Part shown: one piece after another, positions 1-11,290 of the stretch
Layout: the number at the start of each line of letters is the position of its first letter
Numbering within the stretch: the first letter of the stretch is position 1
Assembly (NCBI RefSeq): GCF_900747795.2
Contig: NC_041401.2
Location: 120,625,722-120,689,721 of the forward strand
Length of the DNA stretch: 64,000 nucleotides
Origin: Erpetoichthys calabaricus
Taxonomy: Eukaryota; Chordata; Cladistia; Polypteriformes; Polypteridae
Direction of reading: 5' to 3'
Program-made: the position numbers and the translations under genes
The notes under the pieces: generated by a model
The model's database searches: none
What the model was told of the DNA's origin: nothing
What the model saw: only the letters and a program-made list of their open reading frames with translations

Positions 1-734
1 AGGATACGGACGCTCCTCAAAAAACACTGAAAGACTACCTTCACATTGCTCCCTTCCTTGCTGGGCTTACTTGTGGCTGGTTTTTTGCGCAATATGCTTC
101 CCGCACGGTGCTTCACATACTTAAAAGCCCAAACAGCACCTACTGATTTTTGATTATTTGCTTTTCTCTCTCTTGCTCCAACATTCTCTGCTTCTGATGG
201 AGGGGGTGTGAGCAGGGGGGCTGTTCGCACCCCTAGAGGATACGGACGCTTGTCTAAAAAATGATTAAAGACTACCTTCACATTGCTCCCTTCCTTGCTG
301 GGCTAACTTGCGGCTGCTTTGTCAAGCGATATGCTTCCCGCACGGTGCTTCGCATACTTAAAAGCTCAACCAGCACCTATCGGTTTTTGATTGTTTGCTT
401 TTCTCTCTCTCTCTCCCTGACATTCTCTGCTCCTGACGGGCACTCCTTTGAAGAGGACGATATGGTTGCATTCTTTTAATTGTGAGATGGAACTGTCATC
501 TCTGTCTTGTCATGGAGCACGTTTAACTTTTGAAAAAGAGACAAATAATTGTTTGCAGTGTTTGAATAAAGTTCCTGTCTCTCTATAAACTCCTGTGTTT
601 TCTGTGCAAATCTGTGACCCAAGCGTGACAATATAAAAATAACCATATAAACATATGGTTTTTACTTCGTGGATTTTCACCTTTCGCGGGGAGCTCTGGA
701 ATGCAACCCCCGCGATGGAGAAGGGATTACTGTA
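1..734. mobile_element. pogo/Tigger-like DNA transposon, one end
   Basis: The right boundary at about 660-734 reads, on the minus strand, TACAGTAATCCC followed by GCGGGGG and GCGAAAGGTGAAAATCC blocks. This matches the usual terminus of Tigger/pogo elements, which insert at TA. The other end lies outside the window. The interior holds a 236-bp direct repeat and no transposase reading frame, so this is probably a non-autonomous or deleted copy. Family assignment rests on recognising the terminal motif. Confidence 0.55.
2..470. repeat. Two-copy direct tandem repeat, period 236 bp
   Basis: The block starting GGATACGGACGCT at position 2 recurs at 238. The shared text (CTACCTTCACATTGCTCCC, GCTTCCCGCACGGTGCTTC, CATTCTCTGC) continues to about 450 with scattered mismatches. 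The copies lie inside the pogo-like element. A 72-residue open frame in the second copy resembles nothing I know and is probably not a gene. Confidence 0.8.
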
Positions 735-3733
735 CGTTGCATTTTTTTTTCCTTCTTCCATGGATGTTTTACACATCCTTTGGCACTGTTCAGCATTGAT
801 CACTTATTGACATTGTTGAGTTTGAAAAAAATCAATATTTAATTTCTCTATGAAAACACAAGACTAACATTTTTTCCCCTCGACCACCACCACAGACTAC
901 ATGGGGAAAGATGGCATTTACAAAATATAATTTTTGGGCTGAGTATGGTGGACAGCTGACTCCCAAGGCTTTTCATATTCATCATATTCTGTGCATTGGT
1001 TAGTTTGAAAATGGCAAGAGAAAAGTTAGTTCTCAAACTATCTTTAATGGCAACAGATTTCTAAAATAGTTTGCATATTGCCATGTTTTAAGCAACAGCT
1101 GTCTTTTCAAAGCCAAACCACCGACATGTAAAGGAGGATAATTCACATCAAGCAATCTAATGCAATAGACTGTGAGGCTGGTGGTGTCTGTATTGTGCCT
1201 TGCACTGTCTTTTCACTCATTTTTAAGTGGCTATGCTAGCTTAGCTTGTGGAGTGATGACCATGTACACCTACACTATCACACTGCATGCACTCTCAATG
1301 TGCAAATACAGTAGTCTATCCTACTAGGCTACATGTAGTCTGGCTATATCAGATATGTTTGGAGACAACCAAGAGAGAACAATTAGATGGCTCGTGAAAG
1401 AGGCACTCAAAGTATTTGAACTGCAAAGAACAGAGGTGCTCTTGTTAATTTAATTGGACAGAGGGCAAGCTTCTGATTACTAAACTGCTATGTTTGTGAA
1501 AATATATGAATTGCAAAATATGTATTTGACATAAATGATGTGTCACACCCAGTCAAAAGGAGGTGAAAGGACTTTTGTTAAGACACCTGAGATAAACAAA
1601 ATGTAGATTTCAGTACTGAGCACAACCAAATCAACAAATCTGCCTAACGACATCAGTAGAAGCACACAGGAGGCTGAACAGCATGCACCATTCCACAGCA
1701 CAACTAAAGGAATTAGCATTACTGTCTAATTGGTAAAGCAACCAACACCATGTCAGAATAGTAACAGTATTTTAACACATGGTATATTCATAGACCACAA
1801 TGCTTATCTAGACTGTGTTCACTATTATGACATACAGTATACTCATGCAATAGTCAAGATGTCAGAAAGCTATCGTAGCAGACAGAAGCACTTCTCAAAC
1901 GTGTTTCTCCTATCACAGTGCTCATTAAAATGTACAAATTATTAAGCTTCAGTTACCTTGTGCTATGCAGCTCCTGTACTAATAACATCAATTTTAGTTT
2001 TTTATTTTATCTCAATGTCAAGTATTTATGTTTTTTGGCTCTCTTCCTAAACCCAGTTTCAACTTCAAGGTTCAGGAAGTTTTTTTTTTTTTTTTTGGTT
2101 GGGGGTTAGGGTTATTACGGGGATGTTTAGGAAGAGTCCCTATGTGTGTAAATCTTGGCAGTGCAGGATTTCACTGCTATTCACTACAGACTTTTTAAAT
2201 GGGTTGCCCCCAATATCAATTAACCTAATAAAACAAGAATACATATCTGGACCTGAGAGACTAGGCTACATGACACAGTAAGTGCATGTACTCTCAAGGC
2301 ATTTATTTCATTGCTTTTTGTAAAGTAAATACCCGCTAATAACTTGCACATTGTTAAACCAACAATTAAGATATTATCATTGATGATACATATCGCACAC
2401 CACTAGGCTGTGCTACTATATCTACAATAATGATATTAAACAATATAAACGAATTTCTGCTGTTTGTGGCAACACTAGAATCTCCACTTTTTGAAGTGTG
2501 CTATATAAAACAATTAATGAAATACTCTCAAACCCACTTAATCCATTTTAGAGTTATAAAGGTCTGGAACATATCCATGCAGCAGGATGCTCAAAACCAG
2601 AAGCAGTTATGGACGAGGTGCCAATCTAATGCAGGGTCCACTCACACAAGGCCAAAGCAGAAATACAAACTAACCTAACTCTATCTAGGAAGGAAAAATC
2701 TGTGCAGATACAGGATGGATAAAATGAACAAGGATTTAAGTAAGTTTTTGAGAAATCAGGCATGAAGATATGCTTACACCAAAAAAACAGGAAAATGCGT
2801 AAACCAAAAAAATAAAAAAATCCTGGTATATGCACATTTCTACACAATTTACTTTTATACTGTAAATTACAATCATCTTGTACAATATGAATGTCCTGCA
2901 AAGTCCGCTTAGTTGTCACCCTGAAACAACCATATATGGACTATACTAATTGAACCCTACATGCGCAATCACTACACAGCGGATTTATTGACAGGTAGAG
3001 CAGTCTCCCTCCTTATGCATCATGATGTGCTTCACAACTGAGTGCACTAAGAACATGCGAAGCATTGCACCAACTCTCCTCTGCACACTTAGGCTCAGAA
3101 AGGCATAAAGTACCAGCATCTGATCAGGTAACCAATATCATCTGGAGCACTTAATGAAAGGATTGCTTTTACCATGAATAATATGGGCCACAGTCACCTT
3201 ACCAACAAGCCAGTCACCAAACACAGCACCATCACATCAGCCAAAGCTACTTTGTCTCAAAATAAATCAAGGGTTATGTCCACTAGCCACAATGTTTCTC
3301 AGTCTTATCTGGGCATCACAGAGAACTTGTGCGTTAACAGGATGTAATTGCTTACACCTAACAAAAGCAGTTTCATTCTCTACAAGTGCCGTTCTTGCTG
3401 TAAAGTGTACCCAATACATTAGTAAAGCTGGACACTATTGCAAATTGCCTTTTTATGCTGGCAAAAACCTGCTGTTATGCTTTATATTTGTATACTCATC
3501 CCATAAAAAATTAAAACTGAATTTAGTACCTTGTTCCTAACCTGTCAGCCAATTCCCTGAGAATAGACAACAGATGATATATAGGCTATATAAAAGAAAA
3601 AAATACAGTTCTTCAGTGCAGGTATGCAGCATCGGCTCTCTTAAGAGGAATCTAAAATAATATGTATATTATATTCATCATTTAAGGCTTAATGTTTGTC
3701 ATGTCAAAACACATTACAATGACGACTGTGATT
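735..3733. other. Non-coding stretch, no recognisable gene
   Basis: AT-rich DNA with short homopolymers, such as a T run near 2080-2097. Open frames are short and isolated, without splice context or family resemblance. If the minus-strand promoter near 15.9 kb belongs to CAPZB, this would be part of its first intron. Confidence 0.6.
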
Positions 3734-4011
3734 AAGGCTGCAACGATTAGTCGACGTAATCGACGACAGACTACAAAAAAATCGTTGACACGGATTTTTT
3801 TTTTTTTTTTTTTTTATTGTCGACGCATCATACACAGAACCTTCAACAGAGGCTCCAGTCATAAAGAACCATATTGGTTTTTGTAACTGCAATGCACTAC
3901 ATGTCTAAGGGCAGTATCGTTTGTTAATGTTTGTCAAGACTACACACAGTTCTGCCAACGAAGAAGAACGTCTGAGGAGAAGAAGAATGTACAGGAAAGT
4001 AAACAGTTGCA

Positions 4012-4219
4012 ATGGCGAGTCGCATAGAGGAGGGGAAAGGAGATGGAAAAAAATTGAGACAGAAACTTTCTAAAGTGTGGGAGCACTTTACCGAAAAAGA
4101 AAAAAAAAGTTGAATGCAGATTATGCAAAGCGGAGCTTTCTTTTCACGGCAGCACCACCGCGATGCATGAGCATCTGAAACACAAGCATCCTGGAGCTGT
4201 GATGCTGCCATCTCGAGAG
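4012..4219 (+). pseudogene. hAT transposase BED-type zinc finger exon, broken
   Basis: The frame starting at 4012 encodes a basic N-terminus followed by the BED signature KVWEHF. After an A-rich run the reading shifts by one frame to a CRLC...H-x4-H motif (zinc ligands C-x2-C, then two histidines in MHEHLKHKH). The exon ends at GAG before GTAAG, a plausible splice donor at 4220. The domain binds DNA in hAT transposases and ZBED proteins. The frame slip within the poly-A run means no intact domain is made. Confidence 0.7.
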
Positions 4220-4305
4220 GTAAGTTTTAGCGAGTAAAGTTACTGTCACGTGTTAACATTGATGTTTGCACTATAATGTGCATATCAAAGTTTCGACAAT
4301 GATAG

Positions 4306-4908
4306 TTAACCCTTAAACCGACACATACTTGGGTGTTGATGCACCCCTGGACGCCAAATACTTTTTAGCTGCACTTTTTAAGTAAACGTCACAATTCACA
4401 AAGAAAATGTGAAATTTTAATGGAACACATTTTTTTTCATGCAAAGAGCATCACAATTACTGCAACACTGATCATTTTACACACTGCAAATGAACTGTAA
4501 AAACTATTTAAAAAAACTACTGCAACAATCCATTATTATATGTTCAAGGTGCAACTGAAGTCATTGGTGAAATTCAGTAAATCACCGAGCCAACTGCGCT
4601 TGAACTGGCTGCACGCAAACACACAGAGGTAAGCGCTGATGCCTGCAGGCTCGTCTAATGCAGTGGCTAAATCCCAGAGATAGTGGGGCTGCAGTTCAGC
4701 TAGGGCCGGCAGTGGTCGTGAGCTGGCGGCTCAACGAATATATGGCTTTGACTAATCACGTCCGGCGTGCTGGCAAATTGGTTTGTGAAGTAAATATAGC
4801 CGATTGTGGGGTTCAATGAATATACATCACCGAATATACTCGGCTCCGGCATGCTGGCAAATTGCACTGAGAAACAACTTTAGCCAGTTCTGGCGGTTTA
4901 AGGGTTAA
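4306..4908. mobile_element. Non-autonomous piggyBac-like MITE
   Basis: The element is 603 bp including a TTAA at both edges. The inverted ends are CCCTTAAACCG and CGGTTTAAGGG. It has no open frame of note. TTAA target duplication plus CCCT-type termini is diagnostic of piggyBac elements. It sits inside the older hAT element. Confidence 0.8.
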
Positions 4909-5229
4909 GTGAACATAATTTCAGTTATGTTTGTTAACGTGTTTGGAGCTATAGTAAACGAGTGAATAGGAGTAGCTGAGCCATCCTAGTTTTTTTTTTT
5001 TCTTCTTTTTTCATATATTTGAGTTCATACGAATAGTAAACCATCTCTAACTAACATTAGGTAACTTGTGTTTTGGAGTATATCAGTAATTAGTTTGTTA
5101 CATATTTTAGTCCGTTATTTTTTTATTTTGGCATAATATCGTACATTATGTGATAACACTACAACACTTTTCCTTCAGAGTGTGATGATTAAAATATCTT
5201 TGTCTGCAACATTATTCTTTTGTATTCCT

Positions 5230-5361
5230 GCTACCTCTACTCCTGCTGAGCATCTCTTCTCAACAGCTGGGAACACTGTCTCAAAGAAGAGAGCCAGCCT
5301 CACACCAGAGCATGTCGAAATGCTCATGCTCCTGCACTGCAATCAGGAATATATGAACTAA
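5230..5361 (+). pseudogene. hAT transposase C-terminal dimerisation fragment
   Basis: An open 43-codon stretch ending in TAA encodes the well-known C-terminal signature AEHLFSTAGNTVSKKRASL followed by TPEHVEMLMLLHCN. In hAT transposases this segment forms the hydrophobic dimer interface. It is the terminal remnant of the same gene as the BED exon at 4012; the catalytic middle has been lost. Confidence 0.8.
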
Positions 5362-5480
5362 ATATTTTAAAAACTGTACATTAGTGTTTCATTTTATTTG
5401 AATTGAAGCATTATTTCAACTTTTGGACTTTAAGACACACCAGTGGCCATTTTTGGTTAAGTTAAATGCAATTTTTTTGT

Positions 5481-6692
5481 TTAACCCTTTAACCGCCAAC
5501 TCCCTAAATATTCCCCACGCCAGGCGAAATCTGAACAATTTTTGTTTTTTTACTTTTTTACATTTTTTTTACATTTTTTACATTTATTCAAGCAGTATTG
5601 ACCACTAAATGTTGTGCAAGTTGCCAGTGTATACACGAAATCTATAAATGTAACCTGAATTCTCAGCTAAGCAAAACATCTTGATACCAAACCGTGCCCT
5701 TTTCAATGGTAGATACTGTCGAAACTGTAAGCGGCCCTTCCACGACAATAAACTTTCATCAACTGCAACTGACGGTCCTGGCATGTAGGGCAACTGAAAT
5801 GCTTCAAATAAATGATCAATCAAAGGACGTAGCTTGAACAAGTGGTCGCGGTTTGGATCTTTCTTATCTGGCTCGTTTCTGTTGTCATTCAAATGAAAGA
5901 ATTTCAGCAGCAAAGAGAATCGGTTACGTGTCATGACAGCTGCAAAAATAGGTGTTGCATACATAGGATCTGTAGACCAGTACATCTCAATATCTGGTTT
6001 TCTGATTATTCCCATCAACATCAAAATCCCAATGAATTTTTTCATTTCGTTTTCATCAGTGTCAAACCAAGCACGAACACGGGAATGTGGAGGTAAATTG
6101 GGATTTTTCTCAATAAACTGTGCTGCATACAGATTTGTCTGATGAACAAAATGTCTAATCAAATCAGGTGACACAAACAGCTCATAAAACTGCTCAGCAG
6201 TGTAATTGTTTACATCAACAATAAAGCCACACGTTCCCTCAAACGAATGCAGAAAAGGTAGTTCACCACGGGCAGCAGCCCAGCTGAGATGCTGGGGATA
6301 CACCCACTCAGCGCCGTCATCCGATGCGTCTTCATTCACAATATCATGCAGCGCACGTTGCTGCTCATCACTGTCACTAAAATCTTCTTCAGAACTGCTA
6401 CAATCATGATCAGAACTGTCCAAAATCGCCTGCAAAGCCTCACTTGAAGTCAGTTTACGTTTCGCCATATTCACAGCTGTTACATGCGAATCACGTCACA
6501 TGACCGGCCAAAACAACCACAGACTTGTCGAAATACAACGTAGTAATAATACCCACGCCAAACCGTCAGTTATACTACTTGCCAGGCATTCATATAACCA
6601 CAGGCAAATGTGCCGGATAATTCCGGCAGTATGGCGTTAGCATTAAAACAACGGTGCCGGATATATCCGGCAGAGGGCGGTGAAGGGGTTAA
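5481..6692 (-). mobile_element. piggyBac element with internal deletion
   Basis: A TTAA flanks both edges. The inverted ends are CCCTTTAACCGCC (left) and GGCGGTGAAGGGG (right). The 1.2-kb element carries the first half of a transposase on the minus strand, with the C-terminal half absent. It is inserted in the hAT element at 3734-7687. Its ends resemble those of the MITE at 4306, suggesting related families. Confidence 0.85.
5605..6474 (-). CDS. piggyBac transposase, N-terminal part (PGBD4-like)
   Basis: An open frame of 289 codons. Residues 1-50 are acidic and serine-rich, as is usual at piggyBac N-termini. The transposase domain then follows (WFDTDENEMKKFIGILMLMG, MTRNRFSLLLKFFHLND). The first catalytic aspartate is present in AVDESLLSWKGR. 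The frame stops soon after FRVYTGN, before the remaining catalytic aspartates and the cysteine-rich C-terminal finger, so the protein cannot be catalytic alone. Family members are near 550-600 residues. The open frame over this length suggests the deletion is fairly recent. Confidence 0.85.
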   Translation of the reverse strand: MNMAKRKLTSSEALQAILDSSDHDCSSSEEDFSDSDEQQRALHDIVNEDASDDGAEWVYPQHLSWAAARGELPFLHSFEGTCGFIVDVNNYTAEQFYELFVSPDLIRHFVHQTNLYAAQFIEKNPNLPPHSRVRAWFDTDENEMKKFIGILMLMGIIRKPDIEMYWSTDPMYATPIFAAVMTRNRFSLLLKFFHLNDNRNEPDKKDPNRDHLFKLRPLIDHLFEAFQLPYMPGPSVAVDESLLSWKGRLQFRQYLPLKRARFGIKMFCLAENSGYIYRFRVYTGNLHNI

Positions 6693-6995
6693 AGACTATG
6701 TGCGCTTTAGTTTGTATTATTTAATGTATTTTTTGTGATGGTCACACTAATATAAAACATCTGATTATTTTCATATTTATGTTTCACTGGTTGTTATTTT
6801 AATTTATTATTAACTTTAATCGTGTTAATGCACAGACATCAGGGTGACATTCACAGGTGGACAGACATGAGCAGATGAGGCAAGAAATGCACTGGAACCC
6901 AGAAGAGGATGTGCAACCACAGGTCGCAGGCTTCAAAATAGTCAGGCATGAAATTATCGTGACTAATCGAAAAAAAAATTTGAACGATTAGTCGA

Positions 6996-7658
6996 CTTAA
7001 AAGAAGTGGTGAGGCGGCCTTCTACTGTTATGCACCTAAAATCTGGAATAGCCTGCCAGTAGGAATTCGCCAGGCTAATACAGTGGAGCACTTTAAAAAA
7101 CTACTGAAAACACATTACTTTAACATGGCCTTCTCATAACTTCACTGTAATTTAACCCTGACACTCTGTATATCCAATTCATTCTAATAACTATTCATTC
7201 AAAATTTGTACTAACCCCTACTCTCTCTTCTGTTTCCTTTTCCGGTGTCCTATTGGTGGTGGCACCATCTACCCAAAGCACCATGATGTTCCAACAATGA
7301 TGGATGGATTAAAAGCCAGAAGTCTGTATAACCATCAGCATCAAGTGACTCCGTGAGAACCCTAACTACAAAGAGGACTATTTCATTTATGTTAGGTAGA
7401 ATGCCCAAAGGGGACTGGGCGGTCTCGTGGCCTGGAACCCCTACAGATTTTATTTTTTTCTCCAGCTTTCTGGAGTTTTTTTTTGTTTTTTCTGTCCACC
7501 CTGGCCATCGGACCTTACTCCTTATTATGTTAACTAAGGTTGTCTTATTTTAATTTCTTTTTTGTCTTTTATTCTTCTTTTCTTCATTATGTAAAGCACT
7601 TTGAGCTACTTTTTGTATGAAAATGTGCTATATAAATAAATGTTGTTGTTGTTGTTGA
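6996..7658 (+). mobile_element. LINE 3' end with reverse transcriptase tail
   Basis: A 5'-truncated LINE. Codons 7014-7139 are open and encode the C-terminal reverse transcriptase tail seen in many fish LINEs (APKIWNSLPVGIRQANTVEHF, then KKLLKTHYF). A 3' UTR follows, ending in GCTATATAAATAAA and a GTT microsatellite. It splits the right end of the hAT element, with GACT on both sides as a possible short duplication. The exact clade is not determined. Confidence 0.7.
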
Positions 7659-7687
7659 CTGCCAAAATAATTATTAGTTGCAGCCCT

Positions 7688-9390
7688 ATCTGGGATATGA
7701 ATTATTATATACAAGAGTCATCATGTAGTTGATTTGGCTGCATTTTGCTACTTCATTTAGGGGATGCCTTCACTTCCCAGTTTCTCTGAAATGTTGCATA
7801 TAGAAGAGTCAGAGTTGCTGTAAATATCCACATTTTCTCCCATCAAGTTCTCTCTTATAAATCTTGATATTTGTGTGGAAAGAGTGGTTCTACATCTACT
7901 TAAAAGGAAAAAGTATTAAAATGATAAATTCACAGCTTTTTCCCCTTTAACGTATTTAGTATTACTACTAATAACTACTAATCATAAAAATTTCTGAAGT
8001 GACAGGGGTTCTGGTTTCCTAATGGTTTTATGACTTTTATAAGTGTTATATTTAAACATACCTTTTGAATATTTAGAAATATTTCAGACATCCACCAAAA
8101 ATATAGAACATTTTCAAATATAAAACTTGCTATACTCTTTAGAAATATTTCTGCATCTACTTACCCATGGCACTGGAGAGTGATGACATGTTGCATATTT
8201 GTCAGTCCTGTAACAATATTAATTCTAATACCTTTTTGTAAAATTCTTGTTTCTTTGCTTTTTTTAATACATTTCATTGATTTTAATTAGAAATAGAGAA
8301 CATTCCGTATAGACAAGTCAAACTTAACAAATCAAAGCAAAACTCCACCCCCACCCAAGAGAAAGAGAGAAAAGCCAGCAACCAAAGTTACTCTATACAG
8401 GGAACAAGAAAGGAAGGGTATCCTTTTCCCCAAAATGGAAGCTTATTCTAAAATGTTATTTATTAGCTCCTACCATGTTTTAAAAAAAGTTGTGAACAGA
8501 TCCTCAGTGAAAGGTATTAGTCTGATCTTAGTCGGTCAATTCTGCCTTCGGCTTTGCTTTGTGGTTCATGGTATACAGTTTAAAGATCAACAGGAATTCT
8601 AGAGGTTCAAATACATAGAATTCAACTGCTATGATCATACTGCCAAAGAAAGCAAAGATAAGATGTGCTTACTGCTTAATACCATTTGTTTTGCTTCCAT
8701 AACATTGCACTGAACTAATGTAGACCATTTTGTTAAGCTGATGCATGGGATATTGGTAAGGAAAATTAAAAGACAGAACTCAACGATGACTGCACCAGAC
8801 AGTAGTGACGTGTGGCATGTTGATTAGTACATGCAAGTAAGAATTTTACAGTACTCTGCACATGTGACAATACTGACCCAATAAAACGTAAAGTGTCTAC
8901 AATAACAAGAAAATAGCACAATCATGAATTAAGTTTGCTACTGCAATGCTTATAAATCTCTTACAAATGTAATTTTGAAAAAGCAACATAATGCAAAAAC
9001 CAAAGAGGATTTTTTAGCACACACTCCAAAGAGACTGTGACATCTCCAAAGATTGTGTGATTGGGTTTAAAGGTACTTAAAGGCCTCTGAATGTACAGAG
9101 AACTTTAAAAGTGAGAGCTTTGTACTAGTTGAAAGGATACAGGAAACAAGAGTGGTGACAAGAAGAACTTTACTCAGAAATGGGCAAACAACTCAAATAA
9201 TGGGGGATCGATTGGCATTGACCTGAATGAATATTATGCTCTGGAATCAAAGACACATATCAAGTCTGACATTTGTGTAATTTCAGATACAAACAGAATC
9301 AAAGTGTTTTTGCCAACAATGCAGAAACCTTGCAGCAATTTTGAAAGAAAAAAATAAACTTTTGTTCTAACACTTTAGTGTCATGCAATA
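7688..9390. other. Non-coding stretch, no recognisable gene
   Basis: AT-rich sequence without coding exons or recognisable repeats. The segment at about 8285-8420 (ACCCCCACCCAAGAGAAAGAG) may be a dispersed repeat I cannot name. Confidence 0.5.
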
Positions 9391-9398
9391 CTATTAGT

Positions 9399-10308
9399 TA
9401 GGGATGCACCGATACCGAAACGGGTATCTGGTATCGGCCTCGATACCACATTTTCTAAAGTACTCGTACTCGTTAAAAGTCCCCCGATACCGGGGACCGA
9501 TACCACGGTCTGAGAAATGTCTATGTTTGAGCTGCGTGTAAGGGGTTAATCACAGGCGCCGAGTGCCCGCCCCCAGGCTCCGGCTGCAGCTCAGAGGAGG
9601 GGGGAAGGCGAGGCATGTCAGCCATGTGGAACTATTTCAAAGTGAATGAAGACGACAAAACAAAGGCGGATTGCAAATTGTGCTCAGCGAAATTGTCCAG
9701 AGGAGGCTCAAAAGGTAGCGCATTTAACACAAGTAATTTAATCAAGCACCTAAAATCCCAACACGACAACGAGTACAAAGAGTTTACCCACGCTTCTAAA
9801 CCAACACAACCCACGCTGCAGCAAACTCTTGCAAGACGAGAGAAAATGTCCAGAGACAATCCACATGCTATGAAAATAACACAGGCAATTATCGAGTACA
9901 TTGCATTGAGTGACCAGCCACTCTCGGAGGTAGAAAATGTGGGATTCCTGCGTCTCCTCCATGTTCTGGAGCCCAGATATGATGTCCCAAGCCGCCGCTA
10001 CATGACTGACACGGAGTTGCCTAAACTACACGACTCCATGAAAAAACATATCCACAGCCTACTGCAAGCCTCCTCTGCGTTTAGTTTCACCACGGATATT
10101 TGGACAAGCAGTGTTAGGCCCGTGTCGCTAATTAGCCTAACCTCCCAGTGGATAGACGAGAGTTTCTTGTTTTTTTTGTTAAATTATATGACTAAAGCTG
10201 TTACCTGTAAATTTAAATCATGTTTTTATTAAGTACTCGGTATCGGCGAGTACTGAAATGCAAGTACTCGTACTTGTTTTCCAAAAAAGTGGTATCGGTG
10301 CATCCCTA
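9399..10308 (+). mobile_element. Young hAT deletion derivative with perfect target duplication
   Basis: The inverted ends are TAGGGATGCACCGATACC and GGTATCGGTGCATCCCTA, flanked by the identical 8-bp duplication CTATTAGT at 9391-9398 and 10309-10316. The interior carries the first ~190 codons of a BED-type hAT transposase and then joins directly to the right terminal region. The subterminal parts repeat GTACTCGTACT. Perfect duplication and an undamaged partial frame point to a recent insertion. Confidence 0.92.
9615..10232 (+). CDS. hAT (ZBED1-like) transposase, N-terminal part
   Basis: The frame has 205 codons. Residues 3-55 form a BED zinc finger: WNYF, then CKLC (C-x2-C), then HLKSQH as the histidine pair. 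The region that follows in Ac-like hAT transposases comes next (KITQAIIEYIALSDQPLSEVE, then the start of the RNase H-like core at FTTDIWTS, holding the first catalytic aspartate). The last ~20 residues come from the junction with the terminal region and are not transposase sequence. A full protein would be roughly 600 residues. It could at most bind DNA. Confidence 0.8.
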   Translation: MSAMWNYFKVNEDDKTKADCKLCSAKLSRGGSKGSAFNTSNLIKHLKSQHDNEYKEFTHASKPTQPTLQQTLARREKMSRDNPHAMKITQAIIEYIALSDQPLSEVENVGFLRLLHVLEPRYDVPSRRYMTDTELPKLHDSMKKHIHSLLQASSAFSFTTDIWTSSVRPVSLISLTSQWIDESFLFFLLNYMTKAVTCKFKSCFY

Positions 10309-10604
10309 CTATTAGTCAAACTCGATGATTTGCAAAAGGACAAGTGCATTGCAGTAGAATTCCCTTATGTTAATTCCTACACAAACTAATCATCATAGTG
10401 ATACAGGCTTTTTATAGCTGATCCAAACACCTCACCAAAGACATTATACCACATCAAAAAAAGTTGATAAAAACATTTAATAATAATAAAAGTTGTCACT
10501 CTTTAGAAGAGATAAAACATGCCTTTAAGAAAATGCTATTTTGGTGGGTGGAGGCAACACACAAAAATAGTTGGAGTACTTCTCTGCAATCACAGATCCT
10601 AGAC
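10309..10604. other. Short non-coding gap between two hAT-type insertions
   Basis: Apart from the target duplications at its edges this segment shows no recognisable feature. Confidence 0.5.
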
Positions 10605-10734
10605 CAGAGTTTCCCAACCTGTGGGCCGTGGTCTCCTCACTGGTCCCCACATGGGTGGCAAACACAATGGCTTGTTAAAAAAAAAAAACAAACAAACAAA
10701 TGGATCAGGACACCAAAAAGGTTGGGAGGCGCTA
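10605..10734. mobile_element. 130-bp hAT MITE with 8-bp target duplication
   Basis: Ends CAGAGTTTCCCAACC and GGTTGGGAGGCGCTA are the inverted termini of a common Charlie-type hAT family. TCCTAGAC is duplicated exactly at 10597-10604 and 10735-10742. It is non-coding. Confidence 0.85.
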
Positions 10735-10742
10735 TCCTAGAC

Positions 10743-11288
10743 CCTTTCCTACATTTAGTAAGACTGGAACTTGACAAAGAGATGCTTGGGAACCATGTTC
10801 TTTCATAATATCCACAAAGAAGACATCACAAATCATAGCCTGAAAGATGTGTTTGCTGCACGGGAAATGCAAAAGAGCATGTTGGTCTGTAAAACTGCAG
10901 ACAGTGTGGTCAGTGCAATTAAAGCCACAAACCTCAGCACAAGAGTGCAGTATTTTCGTCATTGTTTTCTTTTGGCAATAAGTGTGAAATCTAGTAACAT
11001 TTCGGTTCAGCTACAGGTGTAATACTGTATTATCAATTACTTACTATCACAGCACATTTTAATTTGGTTAGGTCATATGTAGAATATAAACATTTTTAGG
11101 TTTGATAGTATACAGTTTTTCACTACAATTTAAATATCTTATTTAAAAAATAAACAGTTATGTAGTGATTAAAAACTCCCTCATGTTAAAATAAGTTCAA
11201 AATATTAATTTTGTATTTTTTCTAATGTTATTATGTTTTAGCTCCACATCTTCTATAACTAAATGTTTAAATGCGCATGATGCTATGG
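10743..11288. other. Non-coding stretch, nothing recognised
   Basis: AT-rich; the short open frames on both strands have no family resemblance. Confidence 0.5.
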
Positions 11289-11290
11289 TA

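Larger units (their letters stand above)
3734..7687 (+). mobile_element. Old hAT transposon with three nested insertions
   Basis: The left terminus reads AAGGCTGCAACGATTAGTCGAC. The right terminus ends TTATTAGTTGCAGCCCT, its degenerate inverse, and internal GATTAGTCGAC blocks occur near both ends. Between them lie a BED zinc-finger exon (4012-4219) and the C-terminal hAT dimerisation segment (5230-5361); the central transposase is missing. Two TTAA-flanked piggyBac elements (4306-4908, 5481-6692) and a LINE 3' end (about 6996-7658) interrupt it, so it is older than all three. I see no clear 8-bp target duplication. Confidence 0.75.

Noticed and set aside
261-479. 72-codon frame in the pogo-like element
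   Set aside because: Lies in a tandem repeat whose other copy does not keep the frame; not transposase-like.
2700-2919. Possible Phe-rich membrane protein frame on the minus strand
   Set aside because: Low-complexity A/T runs explain the composition; no conserved motif or exon borders.
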